DNA of 51,018 bases from an uncultured Propionimicrobium sp. (GTDB lineage: Bacteria > Actinomycetota > Actinomycetes > Propionibacteriales > Propionibacteriaceae). A program made the position numbers and the translations under genes. The DNA lies in NCBI GenBank assembly GCA_946221385.1, contig CAMIGX010000012.1, forward strand, positions 1 to 51,018, in the 5' to 3' direction. The notes below the pieces were generated by a model. The model did not search any database and was not told the DNA's origin. It worked only from the letters and a program-made list of their open reading frames with translations. Shown here one piece after another: positions 41,591 to 49,364 of the stretch; position 1 is the first letter of the stretch, and every line of letters begins with the position of its first letter.

Positions 41591-42877
41591 GTGGCGAGTT
41601 CATTGACCAGCTCATCGATAGCTAAATTGCGCGGCCAACTAGCGATCAGCGTCGGCGATTTAGCGGCCCGCGCGTCCCAGCTGGCTGGCCGCGGCACCGG
41701 CTCGTCGATCCGCGGCATGGTGATCAATAAGCTCGCGCCAAATCTGTTCGACCAATTGTTGGCCGGCAAACGCGTCGCGCTGGTCTCCGGCACCAATGGC
41801 AAGACGACCACCACGCACTTCTTGACCGCCGCCATGCGCGAGGCTGCTGGCCGGCCTGACGACGTCGTCACCAACCCAGAGGGCGCAAATCTGCGCGAAG
41901 GCATCGTCTCGGCCCTGTCGACGAATCGCCGAGCACCGATCGCCGTGTTGGAAGTCGACGAACAGATCGTGCCGAGCGCAGTGCAAGCTGGCGCTCCTGA
42001 AGTCTTGATCATGTTGAATTTCAGCCGCGACCAGCTAGATCGTCATCATGAGATCAACGCGCTGGGTCGCCGGTGGCGTGCCGCGCTGGAAGCTGCTGGT
42101 CAGGCTGCGCCGGTCGCCGTCGCGAACGCGAATGATCCGTTGATCGTCTGGGCGGCGAACGCGGCCCGTGAACAGATCTGGGTCGATCTGGGCACCGGTT
42201 TCAATATGGACGCTGCGCTTTGCCCGCAGTGCGGCTCGATCTTGACTTTCGAAGCCGATGATTGGGCCTGCCCTGACTGCGAGCTGCGCCGTCCGCAGCC
42301 TGATTATTGGGTAGCTGACGGCCGGGTCTACCTGGCCACCGGGGTTAGCTATGAGTTGAATTTGCAGACGCCCGGACGATTCAATCAAGGCAACGCGGCG
42401 TGCGCCATGGCAGCCGCGCGCGTCATGGGCGTCGAACCGCAAGTAGCTTTGCGCGGCATCCGTCAGGTCTCCTCACCGGCTGGCCGCTTCGCCGTCGGTG
42501 AATATCGTCAGCCTGACGGCCGCGTCACCAAAGCACGGTTGATGCTGTCGAAGAATCCCGCCGGCTGGCTAGAAGGTCTACTGATCATGAAATCGGATCC
42601 AGTCATTTTAGCCATCGATTCTGATATCGCCGACGGCGCTGACGTCAGCTGGCTCTATGACGTCGAATACGAGCAGCTGCGGGGGCGCCGCGTCATCGCT
42701 ACCGGGCCGCGTTGTTTGGACCTGTCGGTGCGGCTGCACTACGCCGAAGTCGAGCACGAAGTTATCCCTGAACTAAGTGACGCTTTGCGCGGGCCATTCG
42801 ACCAGACCATCGACGTGCTAGCGACCTATTCAGCGTTCCTGCGGCTGTGCCGGATGGGCGGAGTGGAGTTGAAATGA
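41591..42877 (+). CDS. murT: Lipid II isoglutaminyl synthase, MurT subunit
   Basis: With GatD it amidates the D-glutamate of lipid II to D-isoglutamine, needed for efficient cross-linking of Gram-positive peptidoglycan. 428 residues: Mur-ligase ATP loop VSGTNGKTTTTH (65-76), a zinc ribbon with C211, C214, C227 and C230, and a C-terminal DUF1727 domain with DGADVSWLYDVEYEQL. The start is GTG at 41591; an internal start would remove the first helix. gatD overlaps by four bases (ATGA), the usual arrangement of this pair. Confidence 0.95.
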   Translation: MASSLTSSSIAKLRGQLAISVGDLAARASQLAGRGTGSSIRGMVINKLAPNLFDQLLAGKRVALVSGTNGKTTTTHFLTAAMREAAGRPDDVVTNPEGANLREGIVSALSTNRRAPIAVLEVDEQIVPSAVQAGAPEVLIMLNFSRDQLDRHHEINALGRRWRAALEAAGQAAPVAVANANDPLIVWAANAAREQIWVDLGTGFNMDAALCPQCGSILTFEADDWACPDCELRRPQPDYWVADGRVYLATGVSYELNLQTPGRFNQGNAACAMAAARVMGVEPQVALRGIRQVSSPAGRFAVGEYRQPDGRVTKARLMLSKNPAGWLEGLLIMKSDPVILAIDSDIADGADVSWLYDVEYEQLRGRRVIATGPRCLDLSVRLHYAEVEHEVIPELSDALRGPFDQTIDVLATYSAFLRLCRMGGVELK

Positions 42878-43623
42878 GCGCACACAAGATCGTCGTCGTC
42901 TACCAATCCCTGCTCGGCATTTATGGTGACCAAGGCAATGGGCTGGTGCTGACTAAGCGCCTGCAGTGGCGCGGCATTGATGCTGAATTGGTCATCGTTG
43001 AACCCGGCACCCCGATGCCTGACGATGGCCTGGTCTATCTATTGGGCGGCGGCGAAGATCAAGCTCAAATTGCCGCCGTCACCGAGCTGCAGCGTGATCA
43101 CGGCATGCTACGGGCGCTAGATCGTGGCGCCGTGTTGTTCGCGGTGTGCGCCGGCTATCAGATCCTCGGCCACAGCTTCACCGTCGGAGAACATGAGGAA
43201 GTACGCTGCGGCTTGGGCATCTTGGACGTCGATACCCGGCGCGGGCCGAAGCGGGCGGTGGGTGAAATCTTGTCGCAGCTGACCTTGCCAGATGGTTCGT
43301 CGACCTTGCTGAGCGGATACGAGAATCACGCTGGCTACACCGAGCTGGGTGCTGACGCCAAGCCACTGGCGAAGGTCATCCGCGGGGTCGGTAACGGTCT
43401 TGACGGCCACGACGGCGCAACGCAGGGCAATATTTTTGCGTTATATCCGCACGGGCCGGTGCTGCCGCGTAACCCGGCGCTGGCGGATGCACTGTTGGAA
43501 CGTGCGCTGGGTGCGGCTTTGCCGCCGCTAGATCATCCGGTCGAAGAAGCGCATCGGCAGCTTCGTGAGCGGCGCATTCACGTCGCTCGGACGACGAAGA
43601 ACCTGACTGACGCGACCCGCTGA
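42874..43623 (+). CDS. gatD: Lipid II isoglutaminyl synthase, glutaminase subunit GatD
   Basis: Class I glutamine amidotransferase that supplies ammonia to MurT. 249 residues. Nucleophile C92 in LFAVCAGYQILG, catalytic H193 in ALYPHGPVLPRN, and GGGEDQAQ near the oxyanion loop. The start at 42874 overlaps the murT stop (ATGA) and aligns with the family N-terminus (KIVVVYQSLLGIYGDQGN). Second and last gene of the murT-gatD operon, convergent with the small membrane gene at 43638. Confidence 0.95.
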   Translation: MSAHKIVVVYQSLLGIYGDQGNGLVLTKRLQWRGIDAELVIVEPGTPMPDDGLVYLLGGGEDQAQIAAVTELQRDHGMLRALDRGAVLFAVCAGYQILGHSFTVGEHEEVRCGLGILDVDTRRGPKRAVGEILSQLTLPDGSSTLLSGYENHAGYTELGADAKPLAKVIRGVGNGLDGHDGATQGNIFALYPHGPVLPRNPALADALLERALGAALPPLDHPVEEAHRQLRERRIHVARTTKNLTDATR

Positions 43624-43637
43624 GCTCGGTAGTCGAA

Positions 43638-43820
43638 CTAGAACTGTTCGGGTGGTTGCCGCTCGCCTTTGACGCTGTCGCCGGCCATCCAACCGAAGGC
43701 GCCTGCGGCCATTATGACGAAGATCATGCCGATCAACGGTTGGCCATTGATGAACCAAATCAGTGCCAAGACCAGCCCTAAAACGCCGCCGCCGGCCTTC
43801 ATGCCTTGTTGCTTGCTCAC
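43638..43820 (-). CDS. Small two-helix membrane protein
   Basis: 60 residues: a short polar N-terminus, two membrane helices (GGVLGLVLALIWFINGQPLI and IGMIFVIMAAGAFGWMAG) and a charged tail. No known family recognised. Its ATG overlaps the stop of the FUSC gene by four bases, so it is translated with it and may be an accessory subunit. Last gene of the minus-strand operon. Confidence 0.65.
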   Translation of the reverse strand: MSKQQGMKAGGGVLGLVLALIWFINGQPLIGMIFVIMAAGAFGWMAGDSVKGERQPPEQF

Positions 43821-45295
43821 GGTTTCCTCTTCGGCTCGTCGCTGCTCGATTCACGCCGCGCAGCGGGCCACTGACTCTTGTCGTCGAGTCGGATCGCGGG
43901 CAGGGTCTGCGTCGTCTCTTCGGACAAATCATGCACCGTAATCGTCTTACGCTTTTCGAATTCTTGGGCCCGTTGCCGCAGGCGTCGCTGAGCCGCCCTG
44001 CCCCAGGGGGTCCTAATGCGCGGCCCGATCGCGCCCTCAGGCAACTCATAGCCCAGCTGTGAGGCTCGCCAAGTGTCGAATTCAGCTAGCCGAGTTTGGA
44101 TGTTCAGTTCAGTCAAGATCTGTTCAATCGCAGACAACACCGAGCTGCGCAAGAGCACGTCCTTGGCTCCGAGGTCATGGCGGCCATCTTCGTTGATGCC
44201 GCTGATCAACATCAGTTCGCTGAGCATCGCGTGGGCTTCTAGGGAGGAATCGACGGCGTTCTCAAACCGTTCTTGGGCTTCTTCGATCCGGCCCAAGGCT
44301 TGGGCTTGAATCAGATCGCCGTAGCGGCCGATCGCGGCGCCGAGTTCTTCTAGGACATAGCCGAACGCTCCCACGACGTCTTCGTCACCGATCGCAGACG
44401 CGCCGCTGTCAGGAGATTCGCGACGGATCACCGTCCACAGCGCGCGAACCGCGAAGGCGCAGTCGTCGAGGGTACGCAGCCCGCTGTTGAGCAGTGGTGC
44501 TACGTCAGCGTGCCGCCAGATGGTCATGTTGTAGCGGCGCAGGTCAATGACCTGCTGGATGGAGTCCCGAGCCGTCTCGATCGGGCCGTTGACGTTGCGA
44601 GTCGCCTCAAGCCAGTGGTCAGCGTCCTGCATCGTCAATGAGCCGCTGCGCAGCTGTTTAGCGCCGCCGAGCATGACGCTCTCGAGGCGTCGTCCGACGT
44701 CGCCCACTCGGGTGGCGGCCTGCCGGACGGGCACCCGCGGCGGAAAGATCAGCGGGAAGATGACGCCTACCGCAGAGCCAATCAAGGTCGCCACGACACG
44801 ATTCTCAGCAGCCACCCCAGACGATGTGGTGCCCAAGATTAACATGGCTGAAATGGCGATCTCGATGGACATGTCACGCAGGCGCACGATCGGGGCGAGC
44901 AACATGCCAGCAAAGACAGCCAGGAACAGTGAATACCAGTGCAGCCCGAACACGGCCGAAAAGCCGATGGCCAAGGTGACGCCCAGAATGACGGCGATTG
45001 AGCGGAAAACGCCGGTGCGCACCGAGCCGCTGACGGTGCCCTGAATGGTCAACAGCGCGCTCAACGCGCCGGTCATGTCGACACGGTTAGGGAATAGCCA
45101 GATAGTGGCGAGATATGCCAGCGTCGTGACCGTCGTAGCGCGGAATGTGCGGCTCAACAAATCCAGCCCGGTTTGCCGACGACCTTCCTTGGTCGTCGGC
45201 AGATCGGGCCAAATACGGTGCAACCAGTCGACGCGTTCGTCCTTAGCTGGGCGAGCGTCAGAGACGTTGTGAACGAAATGCTCTTCCTCAATCAT
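43817..45295 (-). CDS. FUSC-family membrane protein (aromatic acid exporter-like)
   Basis: 492 residues. Six membrane helices at about 55-195, with FRATTVTTLAYLATIWLFPN first and GSAVGVIFPLIFPPRVPVR last, followed by a long cytosolic helical domain (about 200-440) and a basic tail. This is the half-size FUSC/ArAE layout linked with export of aromatic acids, or with wall and phenolic stress; the substrate is unknown. It follows a 57-codon membrane-protein gene by 52 bases and overlaps a 60-codon one by four, forming a three-gene operon with two small membrane partners. Confidence 0.82.
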   Translation of the reverse strand: MIEEEHFVHNVSDARPAKDERVDWLHRIWPDLPTTKEGRRQTGLDLLSRTFRATTVTTLAYLATIWLFPNRVDMTGALSALLTIQGTVSGSVRTGVFRSIAVILGVTLAIGFSAVFGLHWYSLFLAVFAGMLLAPIVRLRDMSIEIAISAMLILGTTSSGVAAENRVVATLIGSAVGVIFPLIFPPRVPVRQAATRVGDVGRRLESVMLGGAKQLRSGSLTMQDADHWLEATRNVNGPIETARDSIQQVIDLRRYNMTIWRHADVAPLLNSGLRTLDDCAFAVRALWTVIRRESPDSGASAIGDEDVVGAFGYVLEELGAAIGRYGDLIQAQALGRIEEAQERFENAVDSSLEAHAMLSELMLISGINEDGRHDLGAKDVLLRSSVLSAIEQILTELNIQTRLAEFDTWRASQLGYELPEGAIGPRIRTPWGRAAQRRLRQRAQEFEKRKTITVHDLSEETTQTLPAIRLDDKSQWPAARRESSSDEPKRKP

Positions 45296-45347
45296 GAGGG
45301 CCTACGTTCAACTCCTCTAGGTTGCTAGTTCCTGATTGCTCAGGCGG

Positions 45348-45521
45348 TCACTTGTCTTGATTGACAAACAGGTTGTAAGCGGTGACGCCGACACCGGCCA
45401 ACGCGATGAGGCGCAAGAACTTGTTCTTGACGGCCAGCGCAGCGACCAGCGATGCGACCATCGGGCCGACCTCTCCCCAGTCGACGTTTTCCAGGTCGAT
45501 CTTCTTGAGCACTTCTTCCAT
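45348..45521 (-). CDS. Small membrane protein upstream of the FUSC gene
   Basis: 57 residues: an amphipathic N-terminus (MEEVLKKIDLENVDWGEVGP), then a hydrophobic region (MVASLVAALAVKNKFLRLIA, continuing to a second short hydrophobic stretch). The start at 45521 is chosen because GAGAGGAAC lies just upstream; the frame is open twelve codons more. No family recognised. First gene of the FUSC operon. Confidence 0.6.
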   Translation of the reverse strand: MEEVLKKIDLENVDWGEVGPMVASLVAALAVKNKFLRLIALAGVGVTAYNLFVNQDK

Positions 45522-45679
45522 GACGGTTCCTCTCACTAGCTTCGAAGTGAGGACCATGCCAGTCTAGAAGATCGCTCTGACAGCTTTTGGCTGTTGGCCG
45601 TCCAGATCATTAAGCCGGTGACGAACCGCCGCGCTCTGAAGGTCGAGCTACGCTGTCTTTAAGCCCGAGCTGTGCTGGG

Positions 45680-45710
45680 AAAGATTAAAGCCCCGGCTGA
45701 AACCGGAGCT
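45680..45710 (-). terminator. Rho-independent terminator after tRNA-Lys
   Basis: On the minus strand AGCTCCGG and CCGGGGCT pair (one G-T) around a six-base loop, followed by TTAATCTTT. The tail matches that of the tRNA-Leu terminator. Confidence 0.8.
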
Positions 45711-45712
45711 CT

Positions 45713-45788
<76 letters not shown>

Positions 45789-45914
45789 GCGCGCGTCAAA
45801 CAACATTACCCGGATGTGCCTGACGCGCAAAATTCATGTTGCCGTCGTCTTGCCGCGAACCGGCGACGGCCGCTCTTGCGAACGCTTATATGACGGCTCG
45901 GACGAGGGCCTTCG

Positions 45915-46253
45915 TCAGCGATTGAACAGCGAGACGACGCCCTTGCCGACCAGAGCAGCGGCGCCGACGGCGCCAGCGACCAGACTGCCAGCCATCACGA
46001 TCGAGCCGATATTGTCCCAGCGGACGCCTTGTTCGTCAGCGAAGAGATTCCGGACCGACTTGACCTCAGTGCCGATGGTCTGGGTGAACACGTCCTTGAC
46101 GTCTTCAACCTTGTCTTGCACCTTGCCGACGGTCTGGTCCTTGATCGTCTGTGGGTGCACTTCGGAGACCATGCCCTGCACACCTGACGCGAAGTCGGCG
46201 CGAGCCGCAGCCAGATCGGCGCGGATCTGCTCAGCGCTACGTTCGTTTGCCAC
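45915..46253 (-). CDS. DUF3618 domain protein
   Basis: 112 residues. The N-terminal NERSAEQIRADLAAARADFA pattern is that of DUF3618, an actinobacterial domain of unknown function. A coiled middle follows, then one membrane helix (IVMAGSLVAGAVGAAALVG) near the C-terminus. The likely start is GTG at 46253, with GGAGGGAC just upstream; an in-frame ATG at 46292 lacks such a site. Probably a membrane-tethered coiled protein. It stands alone between tRNA-Lys and bcp. Confidence 0.75.
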   Translation of the reverse strand: MANERSAEQIRADLAAARADFASGVQGMVSEVHPQTIKDQTVGKVQDKVEDVKDVFTQTIGTEVKSVRNLFADEQGVRWDNIGSIVMAGSLVAGAVGAAALVGKGVVSLFNR

Positions 46254-46396
46254 TTGTCCCTCCCGGGGTTGAATCTGCTGCCCGGGACGCAATTCGCACC
46301 GGTGCTGATGTTGCTAAGCCTATCTAGTGCGCAGCATTCCCGGTAACTGCTAGCTCCAGGTGCTAGCTATCTCGACCCGAGCATCAGTCGATCGCC

Positions 46397-46402
46397 TAGG
46401 GT
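46397..46402 (+). promoter_or_regulatory. -10 box for a leaderless bcp transcript (TAGGGT)
   Basis: TAGGGT ends seven bases before the ATG at 46410, with no ribosome binding site between. Confidence 0.55.
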
Positions 46403-46409
46403 TGACCCC

Positions 46410-46910
46410 ATGACTGAACTGAACGCTGGCGACCAGGCCCCCGATTTCTCCTTGCCCAATGCCGACGGCGAGCAGGTCTCGTTAAAGGATTTCGCCGGCC
46501 GGAAGGTCGTCTTGTACTTCTATCCCGCGGCACTGACCCCCGGTTGCACGACCCAAGCGGTCGATTTCAGCTCCGCACATGACGAATTTGATGCGGCTGG
46601 TTACGACATCATCGGTATCTCCCCCGATGACGTCGCCAAGCTAGAAAAGTTCACCAACACTAAGGATTTGAAGATCACGCTGCTGTCCGATCCTGATCGG
46701 GAAGTCATCTCCGCCTACGAGGCCTGGGGTGAGCGCAAGTTGTACGGCAAGCCGGTCACCGGCGTCATTCGTTCTACCTTCGTCATTTCCGTTGACGCCG
46801 ACGGTGTTGGAACTATTGAATCTGTCAAGCACAATGTGCGCGCCACCGGTTCAGTGGAACGCCTCGGCCGTGAGCTCGGCATTACGCTCAATTTGCCCGA
46901 CAAAGACTGA
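46410..46910 (+). CDS. bcp: Peroxiredoxin, BCP (PrxQ) subfamily
   Basis: Reduces peroxides through a thiol. 166 residues with LYFYPAALTPGCTTQAVDF; the peroxidatic cysteine is C46. Most BCPs have a resolving cysteine five residues later (TPGCTxxACDF); here that position is valine and no other cysteine occurs in the protein. It should therefore work as a 1-Cys enzyme, perhaps recycled by mycothiol or mycoredoxin (inference). The rest of the fold is typical (GDQAPDFSLPN at the start, STFVISVDADG near the end). Single gene with a leaderless promoter layout, upstream of tRNA-Leu. Confidence 0.93.
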   Translation: MTELNAGDQAPDFSLPNADGEQVSLKDFAGRKVVLYFYPAALTPGCTTQAVDFSSAHDEFDAAGYDIIGISPDDVAKLEKFTNTKDLKITLLSDPDREVISAYEAWGERKLYGKPVTGVIRSTFVISVDADGVGTIESVKHNVRATGSVERLGRELGITLNLPDKD

Positions 46911-46985
46911 CGAACAGCTTCCGGTTAGCGGCTGTGGCGTCGACCGCGTAAAGTAGCCATGCCGCGCTTCAGCTGAGCGCGGTGC

Positions 46986-47067
46986 GCCGGAGTGGTGGAA
47001 TTGGTAGACACGCAGGATTTAGGTTCCTGTGCCGAAAGGTGTGAGGGTTCGAGTCCCTTCTCCGGTA
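46986..47067 (+). tRNA. tRNA-Leu (anticodon TAG)
   Basis: Acceptor GCCGGAG/CTCCGGT, class II layout with a long variable arm (TGCCGAAAGGTG), anticodon loop ATTTAGG, T loop GTTCGAGTC. No CCA is encoded, unlike the three other tRNAs in the window. Confidence 0.96.
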
Positions 47068-47070
47068 CGC

Positions 47071-47128
47071 GCGAGGCAGTCGTCCCCCCAGAGCTTGCTC
47101 ATGGGTCGTCTGCCTCGCTTTAATCTTT
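47071..47128 (+). terminator. Rho-independent terminator after tRNA-Leu
   Basis: GCGAGGCAG (47071-47079) and CTGCCTCGC (47110-47118) form a nine-base stem with a partly structured 30-base loop, followed by TTTAATCTTT. Confidence 0.75.
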
Positions 47129-47450
47129 AGTCCCCAAACCCACCCTCGCGTCTAGCTGCTCCCAATGCCGCGGTAGTTAATCGTGCTCGGCCACCGCCTC
47201 GGTGGCCACGTGATTTGTACCCTCGTGCGCTATGCCGGCCCGGTGATACGTGCAAGGGAAGAGTCGAACTTCCCGCCCCTCCTAGGCCATGGGGCGCCAG
47301 GGGTCCCCTTTACGCCGGGGCGCGTTGGCATTCGCTGAGCAGCCGGACGCTACCGACTGTCAAGATCTATTGAGTTGTCTGCCGTGTTCGGCTGTCGTCA
47401 GCCGCTGCCTCAGGTCGCACCTCTGGCGACGCCGCCGATTTCGGCTGTCG
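47129..47450. other. Gene-free stretch with RNA-like structure
   Basis: No supportable protein gene in these ~320 bases. On the minus strand 47257-47273 is a canonical tRNA T arm (five paired bases, loop TTCGACT) followed by a seven-base acceptor-like segment, but no matching 5' acceptor, D arm or anticodon arm is found. Next to it, 47277-47310 is rich in C4/G4 blocks that can fold into a hairpin. Two copies of a 19-base hairpin element lie at the right end. Confidence 0.5.
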
Positions 47451-47458
47451 TCAGCCGC
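47387..47458. repeat. Two copies of a 19-base hairpin element
   Basis: TTCGGCTGTCGTCAGCCGC occurs at 47387-47405 and 47440-47458. Each holds a perfect CGGCTG/CAGCCG stem with loop TCGT. The second copy covers the end and stop of the DIP1984 gene (minus strand). Confidence 0.75.
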
Positions 47459-47921
47459 GCGCGTCGTCGGCTAGCTGCGTCAACCAGTTGGCCTGCTGAA
47501 TGCGAGTGTCGAGTTCGCGATATTGCTGGCTGGCTTGGTCAGCCTTCTTGCGGACTGCTGCGACGTCGATAGTCGGCACATAGCGAATCTCGCTAGCGCT
47601 ATAGCGATCCCGGCGATTCGCTGCGGCGTCAGCGACTTTCGAATACGTACGACTAGCCTGCAGCAGCGCGTCGCGACGGGCCAGCGCATCAGTCAAAGTG
47701 ACGCCCGGCTCAAGCTCGGTGTTGGAATTGGTCAGATTGATCAGCCGCACGAGCCGCTCAATGCCGACGATCAACTGCTCCGCTTCAACCAGCAGCGCGG
47801 GGGTGTCTTCGACCAACTCGTCCCCCTCTTGAATGCGAGCGGCTGAGGTCATGCGCTCGGTCAACTTGTTGAGCCGGTCCTGTGCAGCGGCACGTTCAGC
47901 GAGGGCTTCGGCTAGCAGCAT
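47451..47921 (-). CDS. DIP1984 family protein
   Basis: 156 residues, almost wholly helical. LLAEALAERAAAQDRLNKLT at the N-terminus, then two long helices with LIVGIERLVRLINLTNSNTE and LTDALARRDALLQASRTYSK, and an end region with AVRKKADQASQQYRELDTRI-Q-ANW. This is the DIP1984 pattern (older records call it septicolysin). The molecular role is not established. Start at 47921 chosen because GGAG lies six bases upstream; in-frame ATG (47927) and TTG (47933) are too close to that site. Divergent from the membrane-protein pair. Confidence 0.82.
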   Translation of the reverse strand: MLLAEALAERAAAQDRLNKLTERMTSAARIQEGDELVEDTPALLVEAEQLIVGIERLVRLINLTNSNTELEPGVTLTDALARRDALLQASRTYSKVADAAANRRDRYSASEIRYVPTIDVAAVRKKADQASQQYRELDTRIQQANWLTQLADDARG

Positions 47922-48035
47922 CGTCATCTCCAATCAGCGACTGCGGTCGCAATACGTCGCTCCAGCCTAGGTGGGCACGCGAAATTTGCTCGCCACCTCG
48001 TCACGATTGGGCCAACGGCTTGGCACTATGGAGCC

Positions 48036-48644
48036 ATGACTCAGCAGCATTATCCGCCGGGCCAACCGCCATCTGGTCCACCTGGGCAGCGGCAATTTCG
48101 GCTTCCGCCTCCCTTGCCGCCTGGCGCGAGATTCAACCTGCCAGCTAATGCGTTACAGCGCGCCGCGATCGCCATCGCGATCATCGGATTGGGTACGCCT
48201 GCTTATTGGCTAATCCTGCGTTTCGCGACGAATACCGCTGGCTGGGTGCTGCTCATGTACATCTTCTTCGCCTCTTGGATCGTGCTCGGCTCGCAGGTGG
48301 CTTTATTGATCCCGACGATCATGCGAGCGCGCCGCACTTCCCCGGCAGCCGGCGGCCCGATCAGTACACCGTTGATGTTGGCCGCGATGATCATGCACGT
48401 CTTGTCGGCGCTATTCCTGGGCGATTTCGGTGACGCCCCGGACCAGGCGGTAGGTCCCTGGATCACTCGCGTAGTAGGTCTTCCTGAGTCAATCGCCACG
48501 CTGATTCTCGGCGTGCTGCTATTGGGGTGGTTGAGTCTGCAAATTTCCGCGATCGTCTTGGCTTTTCGTGAATCATCGCTGGATTACCTGCAGCGCGTGG
48601 CCAAGGGCAGCGGGTCCGCGTCAGCGGCCGCTGCTGGTCAGTAG
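48036..48644 (+). CDS. Four-helix membrane protein, first tandem paralogue
   Basis: 202 residues. A Pro/Gly/Gln-rich cytosolic N-terminus (1-35) is followed by four membrane helices (about 45-65, 70-95, 112-130, 155-180) and a short tail. It shares LPANALQRAA-type, GLGTPAYWL and GG-ISTPLML segments with the gene immediately downstream, at matching positions, so the two arose by tandem duplication. No named family is recognised. The paralogue begins five bases after this stop, so they are co-transcribed. Confidence 0.7.
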   Translation: MTQQHYPPGQPPSGPPGQRQFRLPPPLPPGARFNLPANALQRAAIAIAIIGLGTPAYWLILRFATNTAGWVLLMYIFFASWIVLGSQVALLIPTIMRARRTSPAAGGPISTPLMLAAMIMHVLSALFLGDFGDAPDQAVGPWITRVVGLPESIATLILGVLLLGWLSLQISAIVLAFRESSLDYLQRVAKGSGSASAAAAGQ

Positions 48645-48649
48645 GGGCC

Positions 48650-49225
48650 ATGACAGGGCCAAATATGCAGCAGAATTATCCGGCGACCCTGCCCGTCAAG
48701 CCTTCAAATGGACGTGCTAGTCATCGCTTCGCTCTGCCGGCTAACGGATTGCAAAAGGCAGCACCCGTCATCGCGGTGCTCGGGCTCGGCACCCCGGTCT
48801 ATTGGTTGGCTCTACATGGGCTGACTGGACACGGCTGGATGACGTTCATCTACCAGATTTTCGCAGCCGTATTCGTCTTTGCTAGCCAAATCCTGTTGTT
48901 GATTCCGGTGATCATGCGCTATCGGATGACCGACCCCCGGGCCGGTGGCCGCATCAGCACGCCGTTGATGCTGGTGGCGATAATCTTGCACTCCATCAAT
49001 GGCTTGTTCGTTGAGGACGCCGGCGACGGACCTGGCGAGCACTATCCGGCGTGGGTGGAGCGCGAGCTGGGCATCTCGACGCAGGTCACCTTGTACTTGT
49101 GGGTGGGGCTGACGGTCTCCTGGTTGATCGTGCAGCTGGCCGCGATCATCTTCGCCTTTATCGAATCCTCGCGTTCCAGACTCCAGCAGCAAAGCCGGGC
49201 GTTCGCTGGCCAAACATCGCCCTGA
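48650..49225 (+). CDS. Four-helix membrane protein, second tandem paralogue
   Basis: 191 residues with the same layout as the 48036 protein: polar N-terminus, LPANGLQKAAPVIAVLGLGT then helix 1, GGRISTPLMLVAIILHSING in helix 3, and a final helix ending in ESSRSRLQQQ. A short acidic extracytoplasmic loop (VEDAGDGPGEHYP) sits between helices 3 and 4, where the paralogue has GDFGDAPDQAVG. Met6 is an alternative start. Function unknown; a heteromeric complex with the neighbour is plausible. Confidence 0.7.
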   Translation: MTGPNMQQNYPATLPVKPSNGRASHRFALPANGLQKAAPVIAVLGLGTPVYWLALHGLTGHGWMTFIYQIFAAVFVFASQILLLIPVIMRYRMTDPRAGGRISTPLMLVAIILHSINGLFVEDAGDGPGEHYPAWVERELGISTQVTLYLWVGLTVSWLIVQLAAIIFAFIESSRSRLQQQSRAFAGQTSP

Positions 49226-49364
49226 CTAGGTCTTAGGCAGCTGATTGAGACCCACTTGCGCGTTTGACGCAGCCTGCATTGCAAAGTGTGTGCTGGACCT
49301 TCATTATTGACCATGCCAGGCCTCCCCTGAGCCTCGGCTGTGAGTTGGATTCGGAGCGAAATTC

